64,000 nucleotides of DNA from Nocardia fluminea (GTDB taxonomy: Bacteria; Actinomycetota; Actinomycetes; Mycobacteriales; Mycobacteriaceae): the NCBI RefSeq assembly GCF_002846365.1, contig NZ_PJMW01000002.1:3534001-3598000 (forward strand), given 5' to 3'. The notes under the pieces are model-generated. The model made no database searches and was not told the origin of the DNA. It was given only the letters and a program-made list of their open reading frames with translations. Positions 25,205 to 33,931 of this stretch are shown here, in pieces. The stretch's first letter is position 1, and each line of letters starts with the position of its first letter. Both the position numbers and the translations under genes were made by a program.

Positions 25205-25687
25205 TCAGGGGATCGTCCGGTTCGTCAGGTGTTCGACCAGCGGCAGGCTCCGATATCCGATCGGCGTGGCCAGGGCGAGCATGGTCTCGGTGTGGTTCAC
25301 GCCGTCGATGGCGTGCACCCGCTGGATGATCTCCAGCAGATCCTGCTGCGACTGCGCGGCGATGCGTACCAGCAGGTCGGCGCGCCCAGTGGTGGCGTGT
25401 ACTTCGAGCACATGCGGGAATCCGCGCAGCGTCTCGATGATCGGATCCATCTTGTTCTGATCGAGTTCGATGCCGAGGAACGCGTGCACCGCGAACCCGA
25501 TCGCCTGCACGTCGATATCGGGCGGATAACCCCGCACGGCCCCCGATGCCTCGAGCCGCTTCATCCGCGCCTGCACGGTGTTGCGGGCCACCCCGAGCCG
25601 CTGCGCCAGCTCGAGAATCGGCGCCCGCGGGTCACGGGCCAGCTCGGCCAGCAACGCGGCATCGAGTGCGTCGAACTTGATGGTCAT
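25205..25687 (-). CDS. Lrp/AsnC-family transcriptional regulator
   Basis: The 160-residue protein has an N-terminal helix-turn-helix (DALDAALLAELARDPR, LAQRLGVARNTVQARMKRLE) and a C-terminal RAM ligand-binding domain (TGRADLLVRIAAQSQQDLLEII). Such proteins sense amino acids. It lies immediately upstream of the ferredoxin oxidoreductase on the same strand, and dehydrogenase and permease genes follow, so it is the probable activator of this set. The ligand may be a branched-chain or aromatic amino acid (inference). Confidence 0.92.
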   Translation of the reverse strand: MTIKFDALDAALLAELARDPRAPILELAQRLGVARNTVQARMKRLEASGAVRGYPPDIDVQAIGFAVHAFLGIELDQNKMDPIIETLRGFPHVLEVHATTGRADLLVRIAAQSQQDLLEIIQRVHAIDGVNHTETMLALATPIGYRSLPLVEHLTNRTIP

Positions 25688-25732
25688 GGGCGCATTCTGA
25701 CACGCACCGAACCGTGGAACCCCACACCTGAC

Positions 25733-26311
25733 TCAGCCGTGCAGGGTCGGCCGGTAGACCAGTTCCTGGATGTCGCCGTCGAGTGTCCGGCTCTCGAGCA
25801 GTTCGAGGTCGAAGTCGGCCGCGCCCCGGAAGATCGGGTCGTCACCGGTCCGTCCGGTGATCACCGGGAACAGCGTCACCTGAACGCGGTCGACGAGCCC
25901 CGCCGCCATCAGCGCCCGGTTCATCGACAGGCTGCCGTGGGAGCGCAACGGCACCGCCGACTCCTTCTTGAGCCGGGCGACGACGTCGACGGCGTCACCG
26001 CGGGCGATCGTCGCGTCGGGCCAGTCGAGCGGCCCCTCCAGCGTGCTCGACACCACCGTGGCAGGCAGATTCCGCATCCGTGTGACCCAGGGGTCACGCA
26101 CCTCCGCGACGTCACCCGCGGCCAGCATCTCCGCGAACGCGCGATAAGTCTTGGGCCCGAACACCATCCGCTGCTCCGCCTCGAACAGCGCCAGCCGGTG
26201 GCCGAGCAGCTCGGGCCCCTGCTTGCCCCAGTACCCACCCCACTCACCCCCGCTGACGCTGCCATACCCGTCGAGGCTGGAAAAGACATCGAACGTATAC
26301 GTGGTAGCCAT
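25733..26311 (-). CDS. Dihydrofolate reductase family protein (RibD C-terminal type)
   Basis: The 192-residue protein begins MATTYTFDVFSSLDGYGS and has the RibD-C/DHFR-like fold with RMVFGPKTYRAFAEML, LVDRVQVTLFPVITG and a C-terminal strand. Many proteins of this family are annotated as pyrimidine reductase-like but have unknown substrates. The ATG at 26311 has AAGGAG before it; the frame is open further upstream but without support. It stands alone. Confidence 0.8.
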   Translation of the reverse strand: MATTYTFDVFSSLDGYGSVSGGEWGGYWGKQGPELLGHRLALFEAEQRMVFGPKTYRAFAEMLAAGDVAEVRDPWVTRMRNLPATVVSSTLEGPLDWPDATIARGDAVDVVARLKKESAVPLRSHGSLSMNRALMAAGLVDRVQVTLFPVITGRTGDDPIFRGAADFDLELLESRTLDGDIQELVYRPTLHG

Positions 26312-26435
26312 CGAATTCTCCTTGTCGTCCACACGGTCTATCCATGCAGACGAAGCCACCCGGAAAAACTCATCGCGTGAGTGCCCCGAGCCGCAGCCTC
26401 GGCGCGCGCCGAGGAAACGGCGATAGCCTTGGGGC

Positions 26436-26873
26436 ATGACTGATAACGATCGGCCCGCCGAGCGGCATCGGCGGCCAGTGGGCGTGAGTTCCTCGACAGT
26501 GGCGGCGGTCGGGAAATTGTCGGAGGCGTTGGAGACGACCGAACGTGCTCGCGGGCACCTCTACAGCTTCCACCAGCTCACCGGGGGTGCCGATCTCGCT
26601 CTCGGTGAGGCGGTGGACATGCTGCGCGAGGCCGGTCACCATCAGCTCGCCGACAAGCTGGACGCCGCGCTGGTCGGTCGCAACGTGCTGCCCGGCCGGT
26701 GGACCTTCCAGATCGTGGAGGAGTACGACGAGGGCTACTACGCGCAGTTCCGGCAGATCGAGCGCGAGATCCGCGACGAACTCGTCGACGGACGCACCCA
26801 CGTGTACGAGGCGGAGATGAAAGAAGACCGCCGGTCCCATGGTCGTCCCGGGCACGAGGCCACGGACAGCTAG
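26436..26873 (+). CDS. Conserved actinobacterial hypothetical protein
   Basis: This 145-residue soluble protein is rich in charged and helical segments (ALETTERARGHLYSFHQL, AVDMLREAGHHQLADKLD, VGRNVLPGRWTFQIVEEYDE). I recall similar proteins in mycobacteria and nocardiae, without known function. There is no signal or membrane segment. Its stop overlaps the stop of the convergent MerR gene by 3-4 bases, so the genes are packed tail to tail. Confidence 0.75.
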   Translation: MTDNDRPAERHRRPVGVSSSTVAAVGKLSEALETTERARGHLYSFHQLTGGADLALGEAVDMLREAGHHQLADKLDAALVGRNVLPGRWTFQIVEEYDEGYYAQFRQIEREIRDELVDGRTHVYEAEMKEDRRSHGRPGHEATDS

Positions 26874-27244
26874 TCCGGGGTCTTGGTCGCGGGCTCGGCG
26901 TCGCGGTCGTCGAGTTCGCGCTGTAGGTCGGTGTTGATGCGCTGGGCCTCGGCGAGCTGATCTTCCAGGATCACGATCCGGCACGACGCGTCGAGGGCGT
27001 TGCCCGCGTCGACCAGTTCGCGTACCCGCGCGGCGATGCGCAGCTGGTAGCGCGAGTAGCGGCGGTGACCGCCCTCGGAGCGTTGCGGAGTCAGCAGCCG
27101 GGCCGCGTCGAGGCCACGCAGGAACGCTTGGGTGACGCCGAGGATCTCCGCGGCGCGTCCCATGCTGTAGGCGGGATAGGTGTCGTCGTCGAGCTTGTCC
27201 GCGGCGCTGGCGCCGTCGGTGGGATGGGTGTTCGAATGCTGCAC
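26870..27244 (-). CDS. MerR-type transcriptional regulator
   Basis: The 124-residue protein has a MerR winged helix-turn-helix (YSMGRAAEILGVTQAFLRGL, then SEGGHRRYSRYQL) followed by a short coiled coil (ILEDQLAEAQRINTDLQREL). It has no large effector domain and no Cys cluster for metal sensing, which puts it near small HspR/BldC-like members. The GTG at 27244 has GAGAGG four bases upstream; a TTG at 27262 is an alternative. Targets are unknown. Confidence 0.82.
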   Translation of the reverse strand: MQHSNTHPTDGASAADKLDDDTYPAYSMGRAAEILGVTQAFLRGLDAARLLTPQRSEGGHRRYSRYQLRIAARVRELVDAGNALDASCRIVILEDQLAEAQRINTDLQRELDDRDAEPATKTPD

Positions 27245-27271
27245 GAGGCCTCTCGGTTTCAAACGCCGGAA

Positions 27272-27298
27272 GACCCCGGCGCACTGGGCGCCGGGGTC
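27272..27298 (-). terminator. Hairpin just upstream of the MerR gene
   Basis: A perfect 11-bp stem, GACCCCGGCGC / GCGCCGGGGTC, with loop ACTGG lies 28 bases before the chosen MerR start. It could be a terminator that shields the gene from upstream transcription or a structured 5' leader. It lacks a strong T run on either strand. Confidence 0.4.
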
Positions 27299-27949
27299 GT
27301 GGTTTACGACTGAGGGATTGATTTCAACTGCGTTTATCGGCCATAGGGGCCGATCTTGGACACCGCATCCGAGATCTCACGGGATGCGGGACTGGTAAAT
27401 GACTGCTCAGTGAACACCACCTCCTGGATTCGTCGGTTCTTCCTGCGGTACTGCACTTGCCGGTACTGCACTTGCCTTACTTCATCGTCCCGGTCGGCGG
27501 TCCGGCCGACTGCACCGGATTCTCTTCTCCGCCGAGGGGACGGTCTAACTCGTTCCGGGCAGTTCACCTGCCCGGCCATCTGACTTCTTCAACTGGAACG
27601 AGAGTGACTGTATACCTCGTCTTCGAGAATGTCTACACCCGCCACGACAGATTTTTTGCACTGCGGGTCAGCGCGACGGTCGCCTCCACAGGAGCGCGTC
27701 CGTGAAGAGCCCAACCAGCGCTGGAGCCATCCCGGCCGAGCCGAGTTTCATGGGGAGGCCGAGGTCGTCAGAGGGGTCGGTGGTGAGCAGTCCGGCCAGG
27801 CAAACGCTCGCGCCGAGCGTGAACATCACGGTCGCGGCGGGTCGGGCCCAGTGCTTGTTCGTCGGCCGGACCGCGCACAGCTATCGGGAGGCCGCGCACA
27901 TCTCCACGTGGTCACACCGTACGGGCGCGTCGATCCCTAGCCTGGACAG
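27299..27949. other. Noncoding stretch with a tandem duplication and a hairpin
   Basis: No convincing gene is visible in these 650 bases; the short open frames lack ribosome sites and coding character. Two structures are present: CGGTACTGCACTTGC is duplicated exactly in tandem at 27446-27460 and 27461-27475, and a perfect 8-bp stem CCGGGCAG / CTGCCCGG with loop TTCAC lies at 27555-27575. The right end probably holds the promoter of the AraC-family gene. Confidence 0.5.
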
Positions 27950-28810
27950 GTGAGAGCGATGAAGTCCGGCGGCACCGGGTGGGATTTCGCGGGTTCGGCG
28001 GAAGGCGGCGCCGTGGGGGCGGTGATCCTCGGGTACCGCGCTGGGCCGGGCCAAGGCTTGGACCTTCGCGTCGCGGCTGCGCCGGCGGTCACCGTGGTGA
28101 TCGATTTCGGAGACGCCGAGTTCGTCGTCGACGATGCCGTCGGCCGGCAGCGGTTGACTGGGCTCGTCGCCGGACCCTCTCTCGCGGCGATGCGCGTTCG
28201 TTGCGAGCGAGCCCAGTGCATCGAGATCCGTATGTCGCCGATCCGCGCCTATTCGCTACTGGGTGTCAGCCCGCGCGATGTGGGTCGAGGCGTGGTCGCT
28301 CTGGAGGAACTGTGGGGCGGCCCGGCTCGCCGACTGCGGGCCGGACTGGCCGCTGCCTCGGACTGGGACGAGCGCTTTGCGCTGACGAAATCCTTTCTGG
28401 CGCAGGGCGATATGCGTCGCATGCCCGATTCGGAAGTAGTCGCCTCGTGGAACGGCATACTCGCCGCCCGGGGGCAGATCCGCGTGGCCGACCTCGCTGC
28501 GTCGTGCGGCTGGAGCCGCAAACGTCTCTGGTCGAGATTCGAGTCGCAGATCGGCCTGACCCCCAAACGCGCGGCGATGCTGGTCCGATTCCGTTGTGCG
28601 GTCGACGGTTTGCTGGCGGGTCGGCCCGCGGTCGAGGTCGCGGCGGAATGCGGATACGCCGACCAGGCCCATCTGCACCGAGACGTGTCCCTCTTCGCCG
28701 ACAGCACACCCGGCGTGCTCGCCGCGCGCTATCTGCCCGATATCGCACGCTACCGACACCGGGCGTGGGGAACATTTTCTCAATACCCGCCGGGACCGTT
28801 CGTTCGATAG
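27950..28810 (+). CDS. AraC-family transcriptional regulator
   Basis: The 286-residue protein has a variable N-terminal domain and a C-terminal double helix-turn-helix of the AraC/XylS type (VADLAASCGWSRKRLWSRFE, IGLTPKRAAMLVRFRCAVD, EVAAECGYADQAHLHRDV). The start is either the GTG at 27950 or the ATG at 27959. A serine hydrolase gene begins 46 bp downstream on the same strand, possibly in one transcript and under its control. Confidence 0.85.
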   Translation: MRAMKSGGTGWDFAGSAEGGAVGAVILGYRAGPGQGLDLRVAAAPAVTVVIDFGDAEFVVDDAVGRQRLTGLVAGPSLAAMRVRCERAQCIEIRMSPIRAYSLLGVSPRDVGRGVVALEELWGGPARRLRAGLAAASDWDERFALTKSFLAQGDMRRMPDSEVVASWNGILAARGQIRVADLAASCGWSRKRLWSRFESQIGLTPKRAAMLVRFRCAVDGLLAGRPAVEVAAECGYADQAHLHRDVSLFADSTPGVLAARYLPDIARYRHRAWGTFSQYPPGPFVR

Positions 28811-28856
28811 TGGATTTCGCCTCGACCGAGACGATGACCACGAGAGGACACGTGCC

Positions 28857-29996
28857 GTGAGCAGCACCCTTGATCCCGACGAACTACAGGCCGCACTCGA
28901 TGCGGTGCATCGCGCCGGAGTGCCGGGAGTATTCGCCGAAGCGCGCGAGGGTGCGCAGATCTGGCGCGGCGCCGCCGGGGTCGCCGACCTCGCCACCGGC
29001 CGGCCCGCCACCCCCGATCTGCGACACCGTGTCGGCAGCGTCACCAAAACGTTCACCGCCGCCGTAGTGCTGCAACTGGTCGAAGCAGGTGAGATCGGAC
29101 TCGACACACCGATCGGCCACTATCTCCCGCGGCTGGTCCCCGGCGAGCGCGGCGCGGCGATCACGGTCGCGATGCTGATCAACCACACCAGCGGTCTCGC
29201 CGAATACCTCCCGCACGCCTACCCGTCGCTCGCCACCTTCCCCGATCTGGCGAAGACCACGCCGAAAAGCCTGGACGACAACAGGTTTACCCGATGGGGA
29301 CAAGTCGAGCTGATCGAGCTCGGCGTCGCCGCACCGGCCGTCGGCGCCCCGGGCAAGCCGCCCGGGGTGTATTCGAACACCAATTACCTGCTGCTGTGTC
29401 AGCTCATGGAGTCGGTCACGGCGACCTCGGCGGAGAAGTTCATCACTCGCAATGACATCGAACGTGCCGGTCTGCGCCATACCGAACTGCCCACCGGGCC
29501 CGAGATCGACGGCCCGCACTCCCAGCATTACGAATCGTGGTTCGGCATGATAGACCCGCCGCGCGACTACAGCGTGTACGACATGTCCTGGGTGGGCCCG
29601 GCGGCTTCCCTGATCTCCACTGTCTCCGACCTCAACCGCTTCTTCGATCTGCTCCTCGCCGGAGAGATCATCGGCCACTCGATGCTGGAACGGATGCAGC
29701 GCACCGTCGCGGTGATCTCCTTCGAAGGCAAGACCATCGACTACGGCCTCGGCCTGCACCGGTTCGAGATCCCCGGCCGCGGCACGTTCTGGGGTCACGA
29801 CGGCTCGGTCTGGGGCGGCGGCGCCATCACCCTGACCAGCGCCGACCGATCCCGCCAAGCCTGCGTCGCCCTGAATCTCCAGCGCTGGAACACCCTGACG
29901 CCGTCAGGACGCCCACAACCGCACGCGATCGATGACGCGTTCGCCGCCCTCCAACGATCGCTGACCGGCGCCCGCCCCGAGTTGCCACAGCTCTGA
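28857..29996 (+). CDS. Serine hydrolase, beta-lactamase/D-Ala-D-Ala carboxypeptidase-like family
   Basis: The 379-residue protein has the class C-type catalytic motifs: SVTK (nucleophile Ser and Lys) near residue 61, YSN within PGVYSNTNYLLL, and HDG in FWGHDGSVWGGG, replacing the KTG box. No signal peptide is visible, so it is probably cytoplasmic and more likely an esterase or peptidase than a wall enzyme. GAGAGGA precedes the GTG start. It follows the AraC regulator by 46 bp. Substrate unknown. Confidence 0.85.
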   Translation: MSSTLDPDELQAALDAVHRAGVPGVFAEAREGAQIWRGAAGVADLATGRPATPDLRHRVGSVTKTFTAAVVLQLVEAGEIGLDTPIGHYLPRLVPGERGAAITVAMLINHTSGLAEYLPHAYPSLATFPDLAKTTPKSLDDNRFTRWGQVELIELGVAAPAVGAPGKPPGVYSNTNYLLLCQLMESVTATSAEKFITRNDIERAGLRHTELPTGPEIDGPHSQHYESWFGMIDPPRDYSVYDMSWVGPAASLISTVSDLNRFFDLLLAGEIIGHSMLERMQRTVAVISFEGKTIDYGLGLHRFEIPGRGTFWGHDGSVWGGGAITLTSADRSRQACVALNLQRWNTLTPSGRPQPHAIDDAFAALQRSLTGARPELPQL

Positions 29997-30198
29997 CGCG
30001 GTTCGTGCGCCCCACGCCTGCGCCGGCTTGGTTATAGACCCGAGAACTACCTGCGATCAGCTTTCGACGGGCAGCGCAGACTGGGCGATGCTCTGGCATC
30101 GCGCAGACGAGAGGTGGTGCGGCAGTGCATCGTTCGTGACTCAGTCATGCCGGGGGCCTCCGGCTCCGCCGCCCTCGAGCGTCGTGCATATAACCGGC
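29997..30198. other. Noncoding gap
   Basis: No gene or clear signal is visible in these 200 bases after the serine hydrolase and before the flavohaemoglobin fragment on the other strand. It may be decayed DNA belonging to the same event that truncated that gene. Confidence 0.4.
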
Positions 30199-30364
30199 TC
30201 ACACGGGGGCAGCCGCCCAACTGTCGGGACCGAAGACCTCGTAGTGGATGTTCTCGGGTGCCACGTCCTTGGCGCGTAGCACCTCCGGCATGCCGAGCAT
30301 GAACGGCAGAGGACCGCACAGGTAAGCCCGGGTGCCGGGCGCGGACCCGAACGTCACACGCTGC
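30199..30364 (-). pseudogene. C-terminal fragment of a flavohaemoprotein (nitric oxide dioxygenase)
   Basis: Read on the minus strand, about 54 codons give an in-frame C-terminus with YLCGPLPFML, then RAKDVAPENIHYEVFGPDSW and a TGA. This is the end of the NAD-binding reductase domain of Hmp-type flavohaemoglobins, which detoxify nitric oxide. The globin and FAD domains are absent: the fragment begins directly at the stop of the neighbouring GNAT gene, without a start codon. It is therefore a deletion remnant and not functional. Confidence 0.75.
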
Positions 30365-30877
30365 TCACCCCGTCGGCTGCCAGGTGTACTCGTATTCGGG
30401 GACAGTGAACCCCGCCTCGAATGTGACGGTGCCGGAACCGGTTCGGTGCCAACCTCTACTCTCGTAGAACTTGATGGCGGGTGTGTTCGCAGTAAGGACC
30501 TCCAGGTAGATCGGGCGGTCGGGGTAGGTAGCGGCCGACCAGGTCAGGCCCGACTCGATGAGGCCGGTGCCGATGCCGACGCCGTGCGAATCAGGGTGTG
30601 TGTGGAGGTTGTCGAGTAGGACTCTGCCGTTTTCGGTCGGACGGAAATAGGCGAAACCGACGACGATCGAGTCTTCCTCGGCAACGAACACACCCGCCGT
30701 GACCGGCTCGGACAACAGCGTGCGCCAGCGGGTGGCGTGATCCGCGTCGACAGGGCCGTCGAGGTACTCGTCAGGAAAGATGCCCGCGTAGGCGATGCGC
30801 CAACTGGCGGTATGGAGAGCGGCTATGGCCGCAGCGTCGGCGGAGCCACCTGTGCGAATCAGCATGCGGTCGAGCAT
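30365..30877 (-). CDS. GNAT-family N-acetyltransferase
   Basis: The 170-residue protein has a complete GNAT fold: LLDNLHTHPDSHGVGIGTGLI is the acetyl-CoA pyrophosphate loop region, and IYLEVLTANTPAIKFYESRGW the conserved C-terminal strand and helix. The N-terminal half (ALHTASWRIAYAGIFPDEYL) is typical of the family. The start is the ATG at 30877 or 30865. The target molecule cannot be told. Its stop abuts the flavohaemoglobin fragment. Confidence 0.85.
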   Translation of the reverse strand: MLDRMLIRTGGSADAAAIAALHTASWRIAYAGIFPDEYLDGPVDADHATRWRTLLSEPVTAGVFVAEEDSIVVGFAYFRPTENGRVLLDNLHTHPDSHGVGIGTGLIESGLTWSAATYPDRPIYLEVLTANTPAIKFYESRGWHRTGSGTVTFEAGFTVPEYEYTWQPTG

Positions 30878-31203
30878 GAACGGGGATCGCCGGGTTTGTC
30901 ACACGGATAACTCCGGGCACGAGTGCTCGCCATGATGTGTAGGTCGCGGGAGCCCGGCGTTCATGGATGTGCCGGTCGGACCGGTAGCGCGGTGGGTCGG
31001 CGGACGATCGGCAGGATGAGGAACGCGGTCGGCGCAGGGCACCGCCCAGGAGCGCGCAGTCGCAGAACGGCTGTCACCGAGGACGGCGAGGCGAAATCGA
31101 AGCTGGCCACCTACTTCGGTACGGAACCCTGTGGCTTCGGGGTGCGTCATAGAAGGTGTAAGTGAGTTCTATACCGACTCAATCAATTTGGGGGTTGATA
31201 GAA
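30878..31203. other. Stretch without a recognisable gene
   Basis: These 326 bases lie between the GNAT gene and a small exported-protein gene. A plus-strand stretch near 31080-31160 reads DGEAKSKLATYFGTEPCGFG and may be a remnant, but it has no start or homology that I recognise. The AT-rich end near 31170-31200 (TTCTATACCGACTCAATCAA) is probably the promoter of the next gene. Confidence 0.35.
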
Positions 31204-31394
31204 ATGCGTAAAATCCTGACCAGGGCGACGGTAATCCTCGCTTTTGCGACGATGGTGACAGTCGTCTCCGCTGGGCAAGCCTCGGCGATCACCGGGGGCA
31301 GTGCGTAGATGGCGGCGGGGTCGTGATCCACGAGATGGATGGGACCAAGACCTGTATCGGCGGGTTCTACACGGGACTCGAGATTCTCTTCTGA
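31204..31394 (+). pseudogene. Small secreted protein gene interrupted by a one-base frameshift
   Basis: An ATG with a Shine-Dalgarno-like GGGGG upstream opens a 34-codon frame with a good signal peptide (MRKILTRATVILAFATMV, cleavage after ASA) that stops early at TAG 31306. The next frame continues as QCVDGGGVVIHEMDGTKTC then IGGFYTGLEILF and a stop at 31392. Adding one G to the five-G run near 31293-31297 fuses them into a 63-residue secreted protein with two Cys and Gly-rich motifs, a kind common in nocardiae. Either a real frameshift or a sequencing error in a G run; a programmed shift cannot be excluded. Confidence 0.55.
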
Positions 31395-31405
31395 CGGGAG
31401 CACAC

Positions 31406-31744
31406 ATGACGGACACCAACGAAACTCACACGACTCTGACAGGTGCGGCGCCCGCCCTGATCCGAGCCTTGCGTCAGGCCGCCGAAGCAGCCGAGCACAA
31501 TGGCCGCGCGTGGTTCGGGGTCGAAGACGTCCTTGCGGTTCTACTCGACGAGAGCAAGTCTGCGCTGCGGCACTACGCAGCCCAGCAAGGCTTGGTCGAT
31601 AAGGTCGATGCGGTCAGCGACCTGGCACAGTCGATCGTGCCAGGTTCCGCCAGCGGGGCAAGCACACCAGCGGCGCCGGTCGGTGTCGAATTCACGATCA
31701 CGGGCCCCGACGCCGCTGAGCTAGAGGCGAGTATCCGCGCCTGA
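31406..31744 (+). CDS. Stand-alone Clp N-domain-like protein
   Basis: The 112-residue protein contains one helical repeat resembling half of a Clp chaperone N-domain: LIRALRQAAEAAEHNGRAWF, then GVEDVLAVLLDE and a helix ending in AAQQG. The tail is Ala/Ser-rich. Clp N-domains bind substrates or adaptors; a free copy could act as an adaptor or inhibitor (inference). GGGAG lies before the ATG. It begins 12 bp after the frameshifted secreted-protein gene, so the two were probably co-transcribed. Confidence 0.6.
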   Translation: MTDTNETHTTLTGAAPALIRALRQAAEAAEHNGRAWFGVEDVLAVLLDESKSALRHYAAQQGLVDKVDAVSDLAQSIVPGSASGASTPAAPVGVEFTITGPDAAELEASIRA

Positions 31745-31918
31745 GCGTGGTCGGAGCCGCTCGAAGGAGCAGATGGCCGCCGCCCGTCGGCGTACAAGTG
31801 GAACGACGCCACCCCGAACGGGTTGATGAACATTCCGCCGGCAAATTCGGTACTGGGCGCCCTCCGATCCGGCCGCGTTCGGCACGTTCTTTTTCCGAAC
31901 ACGACCACGAACAAAATT

Positions 31919-31953
31919 GCCCGCACGGTCATCGATCGATCGACCGTGCGGGC
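31919..31953 (-). terminator. Strong hairpin, terminator on the minus strand
   Basis: A perfect 12-bp stem, GCCCGCACGGTC (31919-31930) / GACCGTGCGGGC (31942-31953), encloses a TCGA-repeat loop. Read on the minus strand it is followed by AATTTTG, so it fits a terminator for a minus-strand gene at higher coordinates, where only a decayed frame remains (32016-32246). It may also stop plus-strand transcription of the Clp N-like gene. Confidence 0.65.
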
Positions 31954-32015
31954 ATCGTTCGTCTCGACACCGGCCATTGCGTGACCGACGACAGAGCGGC
32001 TACAGGCCGATCAGC

Positions 32016-32246
32016 TCAACGGCCCGAACATCCGGTCATCAGGATGGCTTCACCGTCGATACCGGCCGGCGGCGGTGTCCAGGGCTTTGACCGTCCAGCT
32101 GGCCCGGCTCCCCCTTCGGGCGCCCCGACCAGAACCCCGTCCTTGTCGGTCCAATGGGACCGATCGGCCGGCACGGCCTTGTCATCGGCACCGAAGATGC
32201 GGGTCCCGTCGGTCGCCCACCGGTAGGTGCGGCCGATGCAGGGAGG
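32016..32246 (-). pseudogene. Remnant of an unidentified protein
   Basis: A 77-codon minus-strand frame without a start codon has protein-like composition, with patches such as YRWATDGTRIFGADD and SHWTDKDGVLVGAPEGG, and ends at a TGA at 32016. Upstream an in-frame stop (32247-32249) cuts it off, while a neighbouring frame continues with TQNDLPA. It ends just before a minus-strand terminator, as a gene would. I cannot identify the family. The rest of 31745-32701 holds no visible gene. Confidence 0.4.
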
Positions 32247-32710
32247 TCATTCTGCGTGAGCGTCCGAAGTAACTGCTAGTGCTGGTAGCGGGTTCACTGC
32301 GACTGCAGGTCGGATCCAGCATGGCCATCGCGCTGCGCGGCGAGTGGAGTCGGCGGTCCGGATAGGTCGTTGGTCGACGACTCCGTGGGATGCAGTGGAA
32401 CGCGGTAGCCACATTTGATCGGGCGGAGACCGTCAATCAAGAGGGCCGCACCCCTCTCGACCTGAGCGCGAAGGAAACAGATCGCTCCAGATGTGATGCT
32501 CAGAGGAGGCGGGCCGAGGCGCGACGGCGGTTCCGGCGCGGTGACTCCATGCCTGCTCTGTCCTGGTCGTAGCCCGCCGAGCAGTCGGAATCGGGGAATA
32601 TTTCACCGCCACTCGTGTTGTGGATCGTGGGTAAATCGTAGAAAAATCGTAGAAAGCAGGGGTGGACCCCGAAGATGACCAGGTCAGCGGTGGTATAGGC
32701 TTTGTCGGTC

Positions 32711-33931
32711 ATGAAGTCGGCTTATTCGGGTCCGGTCAACGGTGCGCCCAGGACGGTCTACCTCGATCACGCGGCGACCACTCCGATGTTGCCTGCCGCG
32801 GTCGAGGCGATGACGGCTGCCCTCGGGGCGGTCGGGAACGCGTCCTCGTTGCACGGGTCGGGGCGGGCGGCGCGGCGGTCGCTGGAGGAGGCGCGCGAGT
32901 CGATCGCGGCTGATCTGGGTGCTCGGCCGTCCGAGGTGATCTTCACCTCCGGGGGCACCGAGAGCGACAATCTGGCGATCAAGGGGATCTTCTGGGGGCG
33001 CCGGGCGGCTGATCCGCGGCGCACCAGGATCGTCACCAGCGCGGTCGAGCATCACGCGGTGCTCGATGCGGTGGAGTGGCTCGAGAAGCACGAGGGCGCG
33101 CAGGTCAGCTGGTTGCCGGTCGACGCGCAGGGTGTCGTCGCGCCGCAGGTGCTGCGTGAGGTGCTCGCCGAGCATGCCGACGAGGTTGCGCTGGTCAGTG
33201 TGATGTGGGCCAACAACGAAGTCGGGACCATCGAACCGGTCACCGAATTGGCGGCTGTCGCACAGGAATTCGACATCCCCATGCACAGCGACGCCATTCA
33301 GGCGGTGACCCAGATTCCGGTCGACTTCGCCGCGAGCGGGCTGGCCGCGCTGAGCGTGGCCGGTCACAAAGTCGGCGGCCCGCACGGGATCGGCGTGTTG
33401 CTGCTCGGCCGGAATGTGCCGTGTGTGCCCCTGGTGCACGGCGGTGGGCACGAACGCGACCTGCGCTCGGGCACCTCCGACGTGGCCGCGGCGATCGGGA
33501 TGGCCGCCGCACTGCGCGATGCCGTCACCGACCTGCCCGCCCGCGCCGCGCGGCTGCGCACGTTGCGCGACGAGTTGATCGACGGCGTCCGGGCCGCGGT
33601 GCCGGATGCCGTGCTCAACGGGCCCGCCGAACGGCTGCCCGGTAACGCTCACTTCACCTTTCCCGGCTGCGAGGGCGACTCGCTGCTCATGCTGCTCGAC
33701 GCCGCCGGTGTCGAATGCTCCACCGGCTCGGCCTGCAACGCGGGCGTCGCCTCGCCCAGTCATGTGCTGATCGCAATGGGTGTGCAACCGTGGCAGGCGC
33801 GCAGTTCGCTGCGCTTCACGCTCGGTCACACGTCGACCGGAGCCGATGTCGAAACACTGTTGACCGTGCTGCCGCAGGTCATCGATCGGGCCAAGGCCGC
33901 GGGCCTGGCCGGCGCTAGAGGAGGTGCCTGA
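32711..33931 (+). CDS. iscS: Cysteine desulfurase
   Basis: The 406-residue PLP enzyme takes sulfur from cysteine as a Cys persulfide and supplies Fe-S cluster assembly and tRNA thiolation. Markers are [10 protein letters not shown] at the N-terminus, SAVEHHAVL, the PLP Lys in [14 protein letters not shown], and the active-site Cys loop in [12 protein letters not shown]. The ATG at 32711 lies about 15 bases after TATAGG, which could make it leaderless; a TTG at 32702 is the alternative. Its stop overlaps the mnmA start (TGATG), fitting direct sulfur relay to MnmA. A short tandem repeat, AAATCGTAGAAA twice at 32633-32655, lies upstream. Confidence 0.95.
   Translation: MKSAYSGPVNGAPRTVYLDHAATTPMLPAAVEAMTAALGAVGNASSLHGSGRAARRSLEEARESIAADLGARPSEVIFTSGGTESDNLAIKGIFWGRRAADPRRTRIVTSAVEHHAVLDAVEWLEKHEGAQVSWLPVDAQGVVAPQVLREVLAEHADEVALVSVMWANNEVGTIEPVTELAAVAQEFDIPMHSDAIQAVTQIPVDFAASGLAALSVAGHKVGGPHGIGVLLLGRNVPCVPLVHGGGHERDLRSGTSDVAAAIGMAAALRDAVTDLPARAARLRTLRDELIDGVRAAVPDAVLNGPAERLPGNAHFTFPGCEGDSLLMLLDAAGVECSTGSACNAGVASPSHVLIAMGVQPWQARSSLRFTLGHTSTGADVETLLTVLPQVIDRAKAAGLAGARGGA

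Noticed and set aside
27272..27298. Riboswitch before the MerR gene
   Set aside because: Only one simple hairpin is present; no conserved aptamer-like core or alternative anti-terminator was visible.
27334..27579. Minus-strand frame with repeated RQVQY
   Set aside because: No ribosome site; its start lies inside a hairpin and the repeat is a 15-bp DNA duplication.
30923..31165. Plus-strand frame of 80 codons
   Set aside because: Arg-rich with no start signal; only a short stretch looks protein-like and no family is evident.
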